A DNA stretch of 64,000 nucleotides, from contig JAJEKV010000025.1 in assembly GCA_021234155.1 (NCBI GenBank), positions 186,001-250,000 on the forward strand, in the 5' to 3' direction. Each line of letters opens with the position of its first letter. Within the stretch, counting starts at the first letter, position 1. This stretch comes from Isoetes taiwanensis. Its lineage: Eukaryota > Streptophyta > Lycopodiopsida > Isoetales > Isoetaceae. This document shows positions 50,501 to 64,000 of this stretch, in pieces. A model generated the notes under the pieces. The model did not search any database and was not told the DNA's origin. It worked only from the letters and a program-made list of their open reading frames with translations. A program made the translations under genes and the position numbers.

Positions 50501-51916
50501 TTCAATTAAAAGCTGGTAATCAGGACATCTACACAAGCAACCATTCAAGCTAAAATAGCTAAGGTAACCTTGAGCTTGCAATTTTTCCTCTTATGTTTTC
50601 ACTTCAATGGCGTTTATCATTCTTACAACTGCCTATTGCAGACAATGGCGTTGCATGACGATGGAGCTTGATTGGGCTCTCAACTATGCAAACTGAAGCT
50701 CCTAGATTATGACAAAGCTTTCTACTACACTTGATAATCTAAGGGATGTGCAAGCCATGTCTAAAAATCTTTATAGGCTATTAGATAGGCAAATATGTAT
50801 TTATGGTTCAATTCTACCAACTTATTTATGTGGACTATTAGTTTCAGACAAATAATGGCCCAAATTTGGGGATATAAACAAATCTTGGTAAGAGCAAAGC
50901 ATATGCAACATCCTGTCCAAATCACTTAAACTAAATGGTGTCCAAAGGCTCTCTCTTTGTCTCCTTTGGCATCTCATAAAATACATTCTAATAGAATGTA
51001 CCGCCTCATATAGAGAACTTTTGGAATTGGAAACGCCAAGGAGCAACGTTTTTTATGGACATGCTACTTTGAGACATTTGTGTAGGTGCAATTGTTAGAC
51101 ATAATGAGTACATTGAATTATACCATGATATATTAGCACTAGCATGGATTATGATGGCAAGTAAAATACGTAGTATGAAAGCATTCGTTACGTTGGCATG
51201 AAACTAGAGGAAATATTTATACCATGTGGTATTTTTGCAGTTATATGATATGCCATGAGTGTGTAGACTTAACCAAAGGCATCCATGTATACAGGTTTCT
51301 TAAAGATATGTTTGAACATAGAATTTGCACTAGGCAAGTGCAAAAAAGCACCTCTAAACTTAAGTATACATATAGAATGTCTTTACATGTTTGACCATAG
51401 AATTTGACTAGGCAAGTGAGAAAAGCCACCTCTAAACCTGAAGTACACATATGGAATATATCTAAAAACTCCATGCCTGTACCTTCCCACATGAATCTCC
51501 CCTCGACTCTAAGGTTCATTGTTATTTGTTATTTGTATATGGGCTTTATGCTTTCACCCATATACAATAAATGAAAAATTATTCCCATGCAACCACATAT
51601 AATGCCTATTGAAGGTGGGCCATAGTATGTAGTTGTTTAAGAATGAATGATCATGCTTTTTGAGTTTGTACTTCTCCCCAACCAACTTCTAAATCTGAAA
51701 ATCTCTGATATGTAAAAGATTACGCATTCTAGGCATTTTAAAAGGGAACAAGTACTCAAACATGATTTGCACAAATACATTATAATAGTTGAAGGAACAC
51801 ACATAATAACTTATGTTGAGCATTGTCCAAGCATTTTTTAAAATCTTCGGCCACAGTCACATGGATTGCCCACCAAAGGTGGGCAATTTACTAGTTACAT
51901 AATATTTTCTTAATAG
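47530..51916. other. Non-coding with local repeats, no firm gene
   Basis: It contains an (ATTAC)n microsatellite near 48,800-48,826 and a direct duplication of about 80 bp at 48,862-49,018 (core ACGGCTGAGATTTGATCACT). An open frame of 138 codons (49119-49535, plus) has no recognisable domain. Duplicated blocks around 51,290-51,450 (GAATTTG and AGGCAAGTG words) recur at about 100 bp. Confidence 0.4.
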
Positions 51917-53990
51917 TTACCTGTAGATCAAAAAAGCTAGTGGGAAGTTTTTTTTCAATATCGCACAGCAGCGTAACCACTTCCTCCTCCACATTTGATA
52001 TCTCAGACACTTCGATTTCTTTGGAAAAGACCCACCTTGACCCAATCGATAATAATGCTTCTTACTTATGTAGTCAAGAAGTCTCCTATAATGCATGGCA
52101 GTATATGCTGAAAAAGAACAAAACAAAGTATAACTACATATGTTGAAATATCAAACTTTCATAAGAAAATAAAGTATAAGAATTAAAGTATACCTGAAGA
52201 AACTTGTGCCAATCATGGGAATCCAATGAGACTGCATTTTTTAGTGAATGCTTTACGCAAAGAGGCTCCATATCCAGTTGGTGTGCGTACCTTTGATATC
52301 CTTTTGTTCACTTCAACAACTTGTTCTTTCCCTAAAACCCATGCACTTTGTTTCCATGTGAGGGATTTCTTACCTTTCTTCTCGATGGGCCAATATTTCT
52401 TTTTGATTTTTTGCTCTTTCAGACCATCCTAGTAGCCAATGTTTCATGTTCTCTTGTTATATGCTGCCAAAGGAAATGCGTTACATTTTTGAAGTTATGC
52501 ATAGGATCAAGTAAATGCACCAATTTCAAGTCAGTTCAATATCCAAGTTATAGAATATGGATAACCCCTGCATTTCTAGCGGAAGATTTGCATTTGCATC
52601 TCCATAACTAGTCAATTAATCCACATTGGGATTCATCTCCTTCCAAGCATCTAACCAATCCTTAGGTGTCCATCTCTTTCGCTTCAGGGTTTCATCAGAT
52701 CCGCGTGTAGGATGACCCTCTGCCAAGTACCTTTTTATGTCCAATATATATCTGTTTTTTCAGATGTCCTGACCTATATGATGTTAAGCTAGTCCCACAA
52801 GGACATCCACATGCATCACTTGTTTGCAGACCTACAATAAAAGAAAAAGATTAATTCCAATAATACCTAAGGTTTATTATGATTTTTCACTATATAATAC
52901 ATCATACTAGCAGCTTCTATAAAACCTGGATAATCATGAAATATAAAGCATGACATCCCATAGAACGTAAAGTCACGTGGAGTTTAAGAAATGTCATACA
53001 TATGCACCTCCTTCCACAGAACCTCAAGTTCATCCACCAAATATTAGATGCCCATATTTTTTGCTTTATATTTTCCTATAATATCCAATTCCATACTTGA
53101 TTCAAGCAATAAAAATTAAGTTCTATATATATATACATACCTGGAATAATCAAAGTCAACATGATATGGCCAGGTTTTGTAGCCATCCATGTGGAATGTT
53201 ATAACCTATAACTGCAACAGGCCACACAGTATGAGACGGTGACCTAGATCCCCATGGGCAAAGACCATCAATCCTCAGACCAAGCCTAATGTTGCGCGGC
53301 TCCAAGGCAAACATGGGCTACTTTTCCTCTATCTGCTTCCACAAAGCCCCATCTGCAGGTGTTCTCATCTTTCCATCCCTACTACGATGTCGTGCATGAT
53401 AGTTCATATAATCTGTTAGCGTTGGCCGATCGAAAATATTCCGAAGCTGAAGGATTATAGGCATATGACGTAATACCTTTCTTGCCAGTTTTGTCTTTCT
53501 GCCTTCCTCATAGCGTGCTTCCTTACACTTTGGACATGATTGATTATTTGCATAGTCTTTGCAAAATAGAACACAACCATTAACACATGCATGCACGATG
53601 TTATACTCTAGTCCAAACAAATGCAATAGCTCCCTAGCCTCCCTCCTAGATTTTGGGAGACAATGCCCATCTGGCAATGTTTTATCAAGTAAACTACAGA
53701 AAAAGAAATTATTAAGCATAAATACATTAGACTTTAACATTCCAATGAGTTTCACTTACGTACCTGAAAAGTTCAGAGGTGTTGTTGTTGCTCAAACCAA
53801 CTTTGTGTTGGAGATTTAGAATAAATACAAGTGGCAAGGCAAGAAATGCGAGCATTTGGGAATAATGGCATGCTTGCCTCATCCTGGAGATATACGAGTT
53901 CTCATCTATATCGCTAGCGTCATAGGGGTTTTGGGATGTTGTTCTAGTTATAAAACCATATAGAAAGGTGTCAAATGTGCCATTCAAAAT
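51917..53990 (-). mobile_element. CACTA (En/Spm) TNP2-like transposase relic
   Basis: On the minus strand a series of pieces follows the order of TNP2-family transposases. The clearest (53755-53318) reads LPDGHCLPKSRREARELLHL, GLEYNIVHACVNGCVLFCK, SCPKCKEARY, KVLRHMPIILQLRNIF and MRTPADGALWKQ. Further on in another frame comes EPRNIRLGLRIDG (about 53280). Near 52,500 DPMHNFKNVTHFLW appears, then RTPTGYGASLRKAFTKK and HDWHKFLQ (about 52,200). A last piece lies at 52,126-51,917. The pieces are in different frames and split by introns or indels, so the gene is dead. The N-terminal side (53990-53727) matches less clearly. No CACTA terminal inverted repeats were found by eye. Confidence 0.8.
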
Positions 53991-54176
53991 TACGCATACT
54001 AGGAGTTATTTGGCTACCTTATAAACGCAGGTGGCATGCTACACATACTAGGACTTGTTTATATAAAGAATGTGGTCCCTCGGGTTCGATTGTGATGGAT
54101 ATTTATCATCTTCTTGAATGTCAAGTCTATTGTGGTTGTGGCCATCCTCAAACTGGAACCTTTGGATCAGCATGCA

Positions 54177-54530
54177 GTTTTTTTTTTTTTTTGAAGAACT
54201 GTGTCAGCAATATATTAAAAGAATGGTAATGTTACAAAGCAAGTGAGGAGGAAGGAGAACTGCCCCAAAGAGACAGTGATACCTCGACACTCCACAACAA
54301 CTGCAACTCTACTGCTGTACAAACTGGCCATCACCATCTACCACACCCAAGAAGTCCCGCCAAATGGAAAACTTCCGCTCTACTAATCCTGGGAACACCA
54401 AAAAGCTTTGAAATAGCTTGTACCTGAGTCGAGGAATCAGAGAGGCTGCAGGCTGCTGAATCCTCTGAAAGATCCACAACCGCCGCCGCTTCCAAATCAA
54501 CCACACCAACACTATGCTTTTAATTCCATC
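54177..54530 (-). mobile_element. 5'-truncated LINE (L1-type) 3' end
   Basis: On the minus strand the frame 54512-54309 ends in a region reading VWLIWKRRRLWIFQ, like the C-terminal part of plant L1 reverse-transcriptase proteins. It is followed by an untranslated tail and a run of about 17 A (T on the plus strand, 54179-54195). A downstream poly(A) run and truncated 5' end are the standard signature. No target duplication could be matched. Confidence 0.6.
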
Positions 54531-55683
54531 TAGAACATTGCACTATCTTTGTGGGCTTTGATAGTGACTAACCTTGTGACATGACTGTAATCATGCATCC
54601 ATAGATGCATATTGGGTGAAAAACACACAAATACATTCTGCTAGTAGACCACTTGTCTAGTGGGAATTGTTGCATATTTGTCATGACAATGTATTCACAC
54701 AATCCAAACGTTTTTTTCCTTTCACATTCCATAAGTTGAGTGCATGAAGACTCCTTATACTCATATAACAATGGTTCCACAAAGTAAACTCTTTTCCTTG
54801 TTAGCTCGCTTCACTATAGCCACAAGTCCTATGGGAACCCAACTTTTGAGTGGTTAAATCAAATTACAATGGCATTGATCCCCTCGCATAGCTCATGTGT
54901 ATGACTAGGCAAAGACCTTCCATGTGCACCAACCATGCTTATCCTATTCTTCCCTCCATAACACCTTAATACAACCTTTATTAAACTACAACTACCACTC
55001 CAAAAGAACCCTAAAAGATTTTCTTTCTCGCTACTATGTCTACAAATTCTTGTCTAAGGTTAGTCAAGAGTTCCTACTATGTCTACAAATTCTTGTCTAA
55101 GGTTAGTCAAGAGTTCCTATAATAATTTGTGCACAAGATATCATTATCTCCAACTTAGATTCATTGGTATTCACGAGATATCAGATCTACAACCTATTAA
55201 AGAGTGTTAATATCTTCGCAAGAGGAGATACCTTTGATGGATAGTGGCATCTCATCAATTATTACTTGGCCTTTGAAATGACGCTATCTATCTTATCATG
55301 AACAGGAATAAGTCAAGTTGGTAATGTATAGAAATACAAGATCAGAATTACAAACAAGCAGTTATGAAGTAGCATTAGGGTGGGACATTTGAGAAGAAAA
55401 TTTGAAGACAAACTCCAAAAAGAACATTTATTAAATGGGCCTAGTTAGGCTAGCTCTAGGGAATAACAAGTTGAGGGCGGAACGGTGAGTCTATGCATAT
55501 GCATACAAGGAATGAAACTCCTAGGAAATATCAATGGGTCCCTAGACCATCGTCTCATCAGGCAGCCAGCAAGTTACCCATGCAAAAAGCTAAAATCACG
55601 TAGGACTTTGTAATTTTGCCAAGCAACTTTGTCAATATGTCAAAGTCCACGGCTCGTGGGCGGTGCAGAGCCGAGGGATCTAA
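54531..55683. other. Intergenic upstream of peroxidase 3
   Basis: No gene. It contains an exact 43-bp tandem duplication at 55031-55073 and 55074-55116 (starting CTACTATGTCTACAAATTC). The rest is AT-rich single-copy-looking sequence. Confidence 0.45.
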
Positions 55684-55691
55684 TATATAAG
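55684..55691 (+). promoter_or_regulatory. TATA box of peroxidase 3
   Basis: TATATAAG followed by ATGCA, identical over 13 bases to the peroxidase 2 core. It lies about 150 bases before the ATG at 55840. The leader between carries a duplicated CCTTGTAAAGCAT segment (near 55710 and 55771). Confidence 0.6.
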
Positions 55692-55839
55692 ATGCATATG
55701 CTTAAGAAAGCCTTGTAAAGCATTTCTCAAGCTCTTAGTCTTAAGCTCCATTCCTTTAAGCTTAAGAACGCCTTGTAAAGCATAGCACGGCATTTGTAAG
55801 CTTTTATTCTCAAGCAATATTTCGTTAAGCATTCTGGCT

Positions 55840-57028
<1,189 letters not shown>

Positions 57029-57248
57029 GGCTCTAGCATAAGGCAAGGACTATAGTAAAAGTGGGGGGTCGAAGTAATGCCACTCGACATTACTTATATG
57101 CATACAATTATACTTATTTCAAAATCTATAATAGACACCATTGTGTTCATATTATCTTTGTATTATACTATGAAACACATTACGTATTAATAATGTGTGG
57201 ATACTAAAGTCTTGTTTGAAAAAATAATGCACTAGCTGTATTTTTCCT

Positions 57249-59362
57249 ATGAAAACCCAACCTTCTGGTCACACTCCTCAGCCGTCACAACCTTCTTCAC
57301 CTCCTGCTGGGATGGGCTACCATCAAGTGTCTTTTGGCCCTCCCCACGTTCACGAGTTTCAGTCTTCTCCGTCTTTTCAGCACGCTCTTCCTGTTTACCA
57401 AACCACTGATCTCAAGCCTAACGAGGAGGGCTCTCATGACCCTTCCCCACCTGATGCTACTTTCTATGGACCACCGGGTTTTTCAGTCCCACCTCCTTGC
57501 TCTCTGTTCCAGACTGTTCCACCTCTCTATGCTTCTGCATATCCTCCACCAAATCCACCTGTCTATGCTCAAGCTCTGCCTTCATCTCCCACTCATAATT
57601 TGAAGCTGACTTATCCAACCTTTGGTAACACTAAAGGCAAATCTCTGGATCAGAGTGCTCAAGCCCACATGAAGGAATTTGAAGCCTTGGCCATTCGAAT
57701 GGTCGCGGCGCACCACAACTCAAATTTCATATCTTTTTCGACCACTTTCAGGCCCCTCATCGCTGGTTAATGGCCAACAAAAGTCACCGGAAACAGAGTT
57801 GGCATGAAATGAAAACGGCATTCCTTTCTCATTATATGGCACCACCGATGATGATCAACTTCTTCTCAAGCAACTCAATGACCTTCAGCAAGAGCCCACG
57901 AAGTCAGCCAGGGATTTTGCGGACCGTCTACACATTCTCATCGGTAAACTCCGTGAGTACCCCACGCAAAGCCGATTCTTGTCCGTTTTTCGCAGGCCTT
58001 CCTCCCCGCCATTCGACTCATGATGTATCAATACACCGCCCAAAGTCTCGGAGCGAGGCCATTGAATTGGTCAATCCTTTCGGTCAATGTTTCTTCTCGA
58101 GGTGTTGCTCTCACGGAACTCCCTTTCATGCCGCCCGTCATGGTTCCACAAAATTCTGTTCAGCCTCAGCAAACAAATCCACAACCCTCACAAATCTGGT
58201 GTCATCTTTGTAAATATCCAGGTCATCTGGCAAATGAATGTAACTCCTCCAATGGACCTCCTCACTGTAAAAGGTGCAATATATATGTGCAACCACGCAA
58301 CGGAAGAATGCACTCGTTCTCATCCTACACCCTTCAGGAACAAAATGGTTTTTCAAGTCCAGACCACGCCTAAACAACAACAGTCATACCAGCCTCGGCA
58401 ATATCAAACTCAACCACCGCAGCAGTATCAACAAATACAGCAATCTCAGCAAACACGGGGACAAGGCAACCGTCCTCCCTTTGATCCTTCAAAGGCTCAA
58501 TGTTATCATTGTCATGAATGGGGTCACACCACCACGGCGTGTCCTCAACTTCCTCAAGTTCAAGTCCAACTTCCAGGCTCCACTCAACCAGCTTCAGTAG
58601 GTCTCACGGCTTATCAACTCTGGGTAGCCAATGGTAAATAGGGCCCTCGTCCTGTTTTGCGGAAGCCCCCTCGGCCGCCTCCACAACAGTGCCCTCAGCA
58701 GGCAGCATCTACCTCTAATCCTATGGATCAACAAGCCCAAGAGGAGATTTATCAGGCACTGAACCCTCCAGTCCAGCAGTCAAATTGGGTTGGTCTCGTC
58801 ACACGTCACACACGGGCTTCACGTCCTTTGACCATCATCCCTCACGACACGCAACCCGCCTTTGCTGTGGAAACAGTCCCTCATGATGATGATAAAAAAA
58901 GTTCACTTCGCGCCTGCTCTTGACAAACTCATGCCTCACGTCATGCCTAAAGTGAGACAAAGTATTCTGAAACTCATGCAGGCTGTGGAAGGTCGCACAC
59001 TAGCAAATGTTCATGCCACCACCCGAGCTCAGCAGCGTCAGGCAGTGCCGTCATCATCTACCGGCACACGCTCTCAACCGTATCCAAATATTGCTGCTGA
59101 GGTAGAGCTTCTCAAGGATGTCTCCGCTTCTTAACCCCAGACTCCAGCTCCACTGGACCCTGCGGACCCCTTTTCACATGTTCCTTTGGAACTTCAGGAA
59201 GAACTCGCCAAGATCAAGATTCCTTTTAGCCTGGCCACCATTTTGAAACTCTGTCCGGCTCTCAAAGATCAGTTACCTCTTCCCACGGTTCTGGTTGGCG
59301 CTGTTGCGACCTCCACACCCACCACAACAAGAGAATGGGCTTTTAGCGACGTGGGTCGGCGA
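57249..59362 (+). mobile_element. Decayed retrotransposon gag with two zinc knuckles
   Basis: Frame 57249-57770 begins with a Pro/Gln/Ser-rich region and runs into a gag-like segment (LTYPTFGNTKGKSLDQSA). After a frame change near 57,740 the capsid-type text continues (WHEMKTAFLSHY, LLLKQLNDLQQEPTKSARDF, ADRLHILIGKLREYPTQSRF). Two CCHC knuckles follow in separate frames: CHLCKYPGHLANEC (about 58,202) and CYHCHEWGHTTTAC (about 58,502). A later piece (59186-59360) reads KIPFSLATILKLCPALKDQL. Several frameshifts and stops show it is dead. It ends abruptly at 59,362 where the LTR of the minus-strand element starts, so its protease-pol part may lie beyond the window. It is in the opposite orientation to that element and is a separate copy. 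Confidence 0.8.
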
Positions 59363-61023
59363 TGTGACGTCCCCTACTCGTATACGGTGCACTCACCGTA
59401 TACAAACAGGAGTTCATCCCCCATACCAGCTCCATGCTAATACAGGGCCCTCCACATGACACTGCAACCGTGTCGGGTTCCAGTGGGAAAAGTGGAAGGG
59501 TCATTGCACCCCGTCTTCCTCAGGGCCTACCTAGCTGCGGAAGCGTAAACATACATGTCAGTAGCACATACATCAACATCATGTGACCATCTCGAAGGAT
59601 GGTCCTCCACATATCTGCATAGACAAATGTCAGCACATCACATAGGGGATCCTACCCAAGGCTCAGACTCAAAGGATGACTGACGGCTTGGGTCTCTCGA
59701 GTTCATCGCAGCATTTAATTCATGGCAATGGATTTGGCCGGCATATGAGCATGGCTTAGGGTTGTCCACTCCATCCGCCCCTCCATTGCACACCTTGCGC
59801 AGTAGGCTGAAAAGTGTTGGAACTCGATCAGCCCCGCACGGATGCATAGCCAAAAGGGCTATTCCTGGGTTCCATCTCCCCAGTTCCGATGGGGCAGGTA
59901 GGGATCACTCCCTCCAGAGGTCTACATGCTGACTCGAGGTGACTAGAGGGCCACTGCCCGTATTCGACTGAACCCACTGGAAAGTGTACACCACTTCACG
60001 GGTGTCGAGCCCATGCCTTACCCGCACTCAGTGGTAAGCCATTAGACCTAGTCACAATGATCCCCGGTAGCACTAACACACCGTAGGGATCGCTCAGGAG
60101 TCAGAACACGAACCCCCTTATAAGCCAGCCTGGCCCCTTCACCCACAACCAGGTGTGGCTCTTGTGCACAGGGCGATCTGGGGGTGGTGCTAGAGAGGCT
60201 ACTCTAGGAGCATCAACTACGAAGCTTTTAGGTCTCTACCCCTTCCCAATACAAGGAGTTCATAGAGATACATCATCCATATACATCACAGAAGAACTAA
60301 AGAACAAGATCTAATCTACAACATAGAGTTAGGTTCTTTAGTTAGAATCTGCTATCTAGAGATCTAGAGGGCTGCTATGGCCAATCTAATAGGCTAAACC
60401 TACTGATTCAATGACTAAAATAGGGTTTAGACTATCTAATTGGCCAAATACCCGATCCTTGAGGGGCTCCTCGACTGAGCTTCGACCATCCTCCTGGCGA
60501 ACAAACTTTCGAATCTAGAGAAACCAAGGATGCAATTCTCCCGGAAAGTGCGGGATGCGGTTTTGGCTGTTGAGGCAGCCAAAAAACAGAGTCTCAAGCC
60601 CTAAAATCGTAAATTGGGCTAGTTAGGGTTTCCTACCCTATATAGACAAGGGGTTGGCTAGGGTTTCCAATTATCCCCTTTTGGCATGTGGGATAATTGG
60701 AAATGGGCCCACTTGCCTTTAAGGGCTAGGTGGCCAAATGTGCACACATGGCAATGTGTGCCCACATTAATGTGTACATTGGAAAATGTGCACATTAATT
60801 GCACCTATGGGTGTGGCCCACTTGGCAATGTGTGCTCCATTAATGTGTTCATTGGAAAATGTGCACATTAATAGTTGCACATATTTTCTCGCAAGTTGCC
60901 CCCCTAGGGCTACTCACGGCTACACGCCAGCGCATACGTAATTTGGAGTGGGTGGTAATGCTGCGTGGCAGGCAAGATGCAGTATACGCCCCGGGCGGTA
61001 TCGCGGCTTTGGAACGCGTCACA
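59363..61023 (-). repeat. 3' LTR of the minus-strand gypsy element (1661 bp)
   Basis: Plus-strand text starts TGTGACGTCCCC and ends GCGTCACA. It aligns with the LTRs at 32841 and 42614 along its length but is clearly more diverged, especially in the 30-bp tandem region (about 60,720-60,880), which has decayed into irregular repeats. The adjacent purine tract on the minus strand is CAAGGTGGGGAGAA (61037-61024). Confidence 0.92.
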
Positions 61024-62359
61024 TTCTCCCCACCTTGAAATGATGTTGTCCGGCAGATCGTGGGTCTCCCCACCTTGGGATCAACCTAACCCGCAACAAC
61101 TTGATACATACGATCGCTACTATAATTCCTACACATTTATTAAAATTACCTTAAGGTAATATTTTTATGACATTATCACATTGTTATATTATAACATAAC
61201 TTATCAATTCACAACATTACTAACAGATTACTCCCAAAATTCACTTAACATTACAATTAAGTTTATCAAAATTTAGAATTAACGTCCGAGGTACTCTTCA
61301 TTCCTTGCAACACATTCCAACAAAATTTGTGTTGCAAGTCTTCGTGAGTTGGAACCTCCTTGCCCTCGGGGCTCTCGCGGCTGCAGCAGTCGACACTACG
61401 TTAGTACCATTTAATTATTAAATAAAATTTTGGTTATATGGTGACCACCCCACCTATCTACATGGATGCATGGCTAATCTCCCGGCGTAGGAAGAGGGTG
61501 AATCTTCCATTATGGCCGCGGAGACAGCGCCTATATGCTTATATGCCGCTCATGCCTACACCTCTAGTTGCCTGGGCGTGGAGGATATCCTTCTCGTGGG
61601 GGTATGAAGGATAGATTCCTCCTATCAAAGCATATATGGGGCTAAAGGTGCTTTCCCTATCAATGCATTCCTTCATGACCTCCTTTCTTCGAGGTCGTCT
61701 ACTCCGCGGGGTGGGGCCAGTAGACTTTCTAATCTACCTTCCACTCGCCCAAGCGGAAACGCGGTCATGCCTACATTGACATTACACCACGCCCTAGAGA
61801 TCACCGTAGTGGTCCCATCATCGGTAACAACGCATGCGACCCATACTAAGCATAGGTTGCGTGCGTAGATTAATCTTAACTACACGAGAATTAACCTACA
61901 CAAATCGACATGCCCGGCGATTTCTTTGGAGATGACCTTGCCGTCCCATTGCTCCATAAACCGTGGATCTTTGCTTTGCTAAATCTTCCTTAAGTACCCA
62001 CGTCGCGTCTTCCATCGTAAGTGTTTCCACTTGACCAAATCGGAGGAACTCTCGATCTCCTCGTTTTTCTTGAAAGCTTTATCAAGAATCAATTCTGGAA
62101 CTATTTCCAGCTGCTCCTCCAGTCATTTCCAACAACGTTGGCGAATCCAAGACTTCGTCTGGATTTGGAGTATGCTTCTTCAACAAACTCACGTGGAAGA
62201 CCTTATGAATCTTTAGGTGTTGCCGGCAAGTCTAGCTTGTAGGCTTGATTACCTACTCTCGACTATTCCGAAGGTCCAGCCCACCTTGGAGCAAGCTTCT
62301 TGCAATTCCCGATCCCCGAAGCACCGCTTCACCTTGATCTTGAGCCAAACATCATCTCC
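61024..62359 (-). other. 3' non-coding region of the gypsy element
   Basis: 61,024 to about 61,930 matches 41,470-42,613 of the other element: the duplicated polypurine tract, the 35-nt hairpin (61304-61338), and a block containing GTGTAATGTCAATGTAGGCA (complement here). From about 61,960 to 62,360 it passes into the damaged C-terminal end of pol. Confidence 0.75.
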
Positions 62360-64000
62360 AACTTTGAACTCTCTTATCGTTCGATGCTTGTCGGCGATGC
62401 TCTTTTGTCGACTTCTTCTTTGCCGCTAGCGGATACCCTCGAACCTCTTCCACAAGCCGCTTTGCATATCCGCCAACATCTGGCCGCGAAACTTCCACTT
62501 TTGACACGGGGTTGTGCCAAGTGTCCGGAGTTAAACAATCGATAGTCGTAATTGATCATAAACGGCGACATTTGGGATGATTCCCGCTTGGTGCTATTGT
62601 ATGCAAACTCCACCAAGTGAATAAATTCTTCCCACATACTTTGCTTATTCCGCACATAGTTTCAGTAGCATGTCCTCTAAAATCCCGTTGGTCCGCTCCG
62701 TCCGCCATCCGTCGAGGATGATATGCCGTGCTCATGGATAGCTTAAATGCGGATTGTCGCAAAGAGGTCTTGCCAAAAGGCGCCATGAACCGGATCCACA
62801 TGGGAGATGATCTCCCTTGGCATGCCATGAAGCCTCAAGATCTCTTTGGTGAAGAGCTTTCTGTATCCATAGTCAGATCGTGGTCCCGCAAGGCACAAAA
62901 TGTGCCATCTTAGACAACTTGTCGACCACTACCATCAAGGCATCCTTCCTCTTGCCGTCCTTGGGAGTCCCTGTGATGAAGTCCATGCCGATTACCTCCC
63001 CACTTAGCGTTTGGCACCGCTAATGGCTCTAATGCCCCGAATTGAAGCTGCCCGCGCCGTCTCACGGGCATAGCCGACATTCCTTGATGTAGCGAGCTAT
63101 TTGCTTCTTCATTCCTGGCCAATAATAGCCGCAAGACTTTGAAATATGTTTTCATGAATCCCGCATGGCCGGCTATTGGGCCATTTAGCGTGTCGTGGAG
63201 GATCAATTTCCTTACATCCGATGATTCGGCACGCACAACTTGTTCTTATGGTATAACAAGGTTGCCTTCCTTCTTATAATGCTTGAAGGCCTCCCACTCT
63301 TTATCCGTTTCTAGCCTCCTTAGAAAGGCTTGCCCATACTTCCCCGAAATCCACATCCGTTGGCAAGGACTCTTCAATCCTCTTACCAAGTCATTTGGAT
63401 ATCGTCGAAATTGCATTGCAATGCACTCTAGTTGTCGGGGGATGCCTTGAAAAGCGCATCCGCTACCACATTGAGCTTCCAGGCTTGTAGACTATATCAA
63501 AAGTCGATTCCTCGAGGAACTCCATCCATCTCATTTGCCAGATTAAGGTGTGGTAAGCGTGAATACATATTGAGGCTCATGATGGTCAGATCCAATTGGA
63601 ACTTCCTTCCCAAGAGATAATGCCTCCATATTCTTAATGCCCCGACAACCGCAAGCAACTCCTCGATCGATGCGTTGGGTAGCGCTGCCTCGGCTGGTCG
63701 CTCATCTTCCCCGAATCATACGCTACCACACGCTCTTCTTGCATAAGCACCGCACCTGTAGCTATCTTACTCGTGACTGTTGCTACAAGCTTATCTTTCT
63801 CCCGGTCCAAGCAAGGTCAAGATACGCTGCCGAGCTTCTTTCAACAATTCAAACCCCTTTTGGGCTTTCTTGTGCCAATGCTCTACCCAATCTTTCACCT
63901 TCTCTCGCCTCTCGCCGTGTCCTGTTAGCGGGGCTGCTATCTTAGCAAAGTTCTTCACTTAACTTCCTCAGTAGTACCGCTAGACCGAGAAAACTTCCGA
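62360..64000 (-). pseudogene. Gypsy pol remnant: RT end, RNase H, integrase
   Basis: Reading the minus strand: near 64,000-63,880 a connection-type segment (KNFAKIAAPL); 63,790-63,500 RNase H (DASKIATGAVLMQEERVVAY, ALRIWRHYLLGRKFQL, HESLQYVFT). Then 63,236 onward the integrase zinc-binding part (GPIAGHAGFMKTYFKVLR), the catalytic core (IGMDFITGTP, MVVVDKLSKMAHFVP, LFTKEILRLHGMPREIIS, AFWQDL, STAYHPR) and a final part (WEEFIHLVEFAYNSTKRESS, MSPFMINY). The pieces lie in different frames separated by small indels, so no continuous polyprotein exists. The expected DRDPVF around the second catalytic Asp reads HVDPVH. Homology is unmistakable; activity is very unlikely as sequenced. Confidence 0.9.

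Larger units (their letters stand above)
59363..64000 (-). mobile_element. Ty3/gypsy LTR retrotransposon, 3' part, cut by the window end
   Basis: On the minus strand the order is the end of RT and RNase H (64000 to about 63500), integrase (about 63240-62360), a non-coding 3' region (about 61960-61024) and the 3' LTR (61023-59363). Integrase after RNase H is the Ty3/gypsy order. LTR and 3' region match the element at 32.8-44.3 kb. The 5' LTR and most of RT lie outside the window, so the target duplication cannot be checked. Confidence 0.9.

Overview
The window looks like repeat-rich nuclear DNA of a land plant, most likely a fern. The evidence is three class III peroxidase loci with plant-type phase-0 introns, a long PPR relic whose wording resembles the expanded PPR families I know from ferns, a plant-type phosphoglycerate-mutase-like fragment, and plant transposon classes (Ty3/gypsy, a CACTA TNP2-like relic, an L1-type LINE). 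Fern is an inference; another non-seed plant is possible. No prokaryotic, organellar or viral gene set is present, and I found no novel multi-gene system. The unusual content is structural: repeats, foldbacks and retrotransposon architecture.

Layout. 1-9.9 kb holds peroxidase 1 (minus strand, about 2.75-4.17 kb), a tandem SINE-like block (5.0-6.4 kb) and otherwise non-coding DNA. 10.0-18.7 kb is gene debris: an AT74-like phosphoglycerate mutase fragment, a frameshifted PPR pseudogene and a possible P450 exon relic carrying a minisatellite. 18.7-26.6 kb is a composite repeat domain. It has three arrays of a 19-bp unit, a foldback of about 0.75-0.97 kb per arm, and a four-copy tandem array with a period near 820 bp that shares a core with the foldback arm. 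26.6-32.8 kb holds a 157-bp tandem repeat and peroxidase 2 (minus strand), whose last codons are split off by a foldback-bearing insertion.

32,841-44,297 is a complete LTR retrotransposon: LTRs of 1651 and 1684 bp, a 5-bp GAAAG target duplication, an initiator-Met tRNA primer site and a polypurine tract, but no recognisable pol. 59,363-64,000 (minus strand) is the 3' part of a relative that does carry pol (end of RT, RNase H, integrase), although decayed. The pair therefore looks like a pol-less and a pol-bearing member of one family. Between them lie a small unrecognised ORF (47.1 kb), a CACTA TNP2-like transposase relic (51.9-54.0 kb), a LINE tail (54.2-54.5 kb), peroxidase 3 (plus strand, pseudogene, 55.8-57.0 kb) and a decayed plus-strand gag with two zinc knuckles, which ends where the minus-strand LTR begins.

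The three peroxidases are clear relatives: the same intron positions, no third intron, and 192-nt (or 184-nt) second exons. None is flawless. Peroxidase 1 has a one-base frame problem, peroxidase 2 has a replaced C-terminus and peroxidase 3 has several indels.
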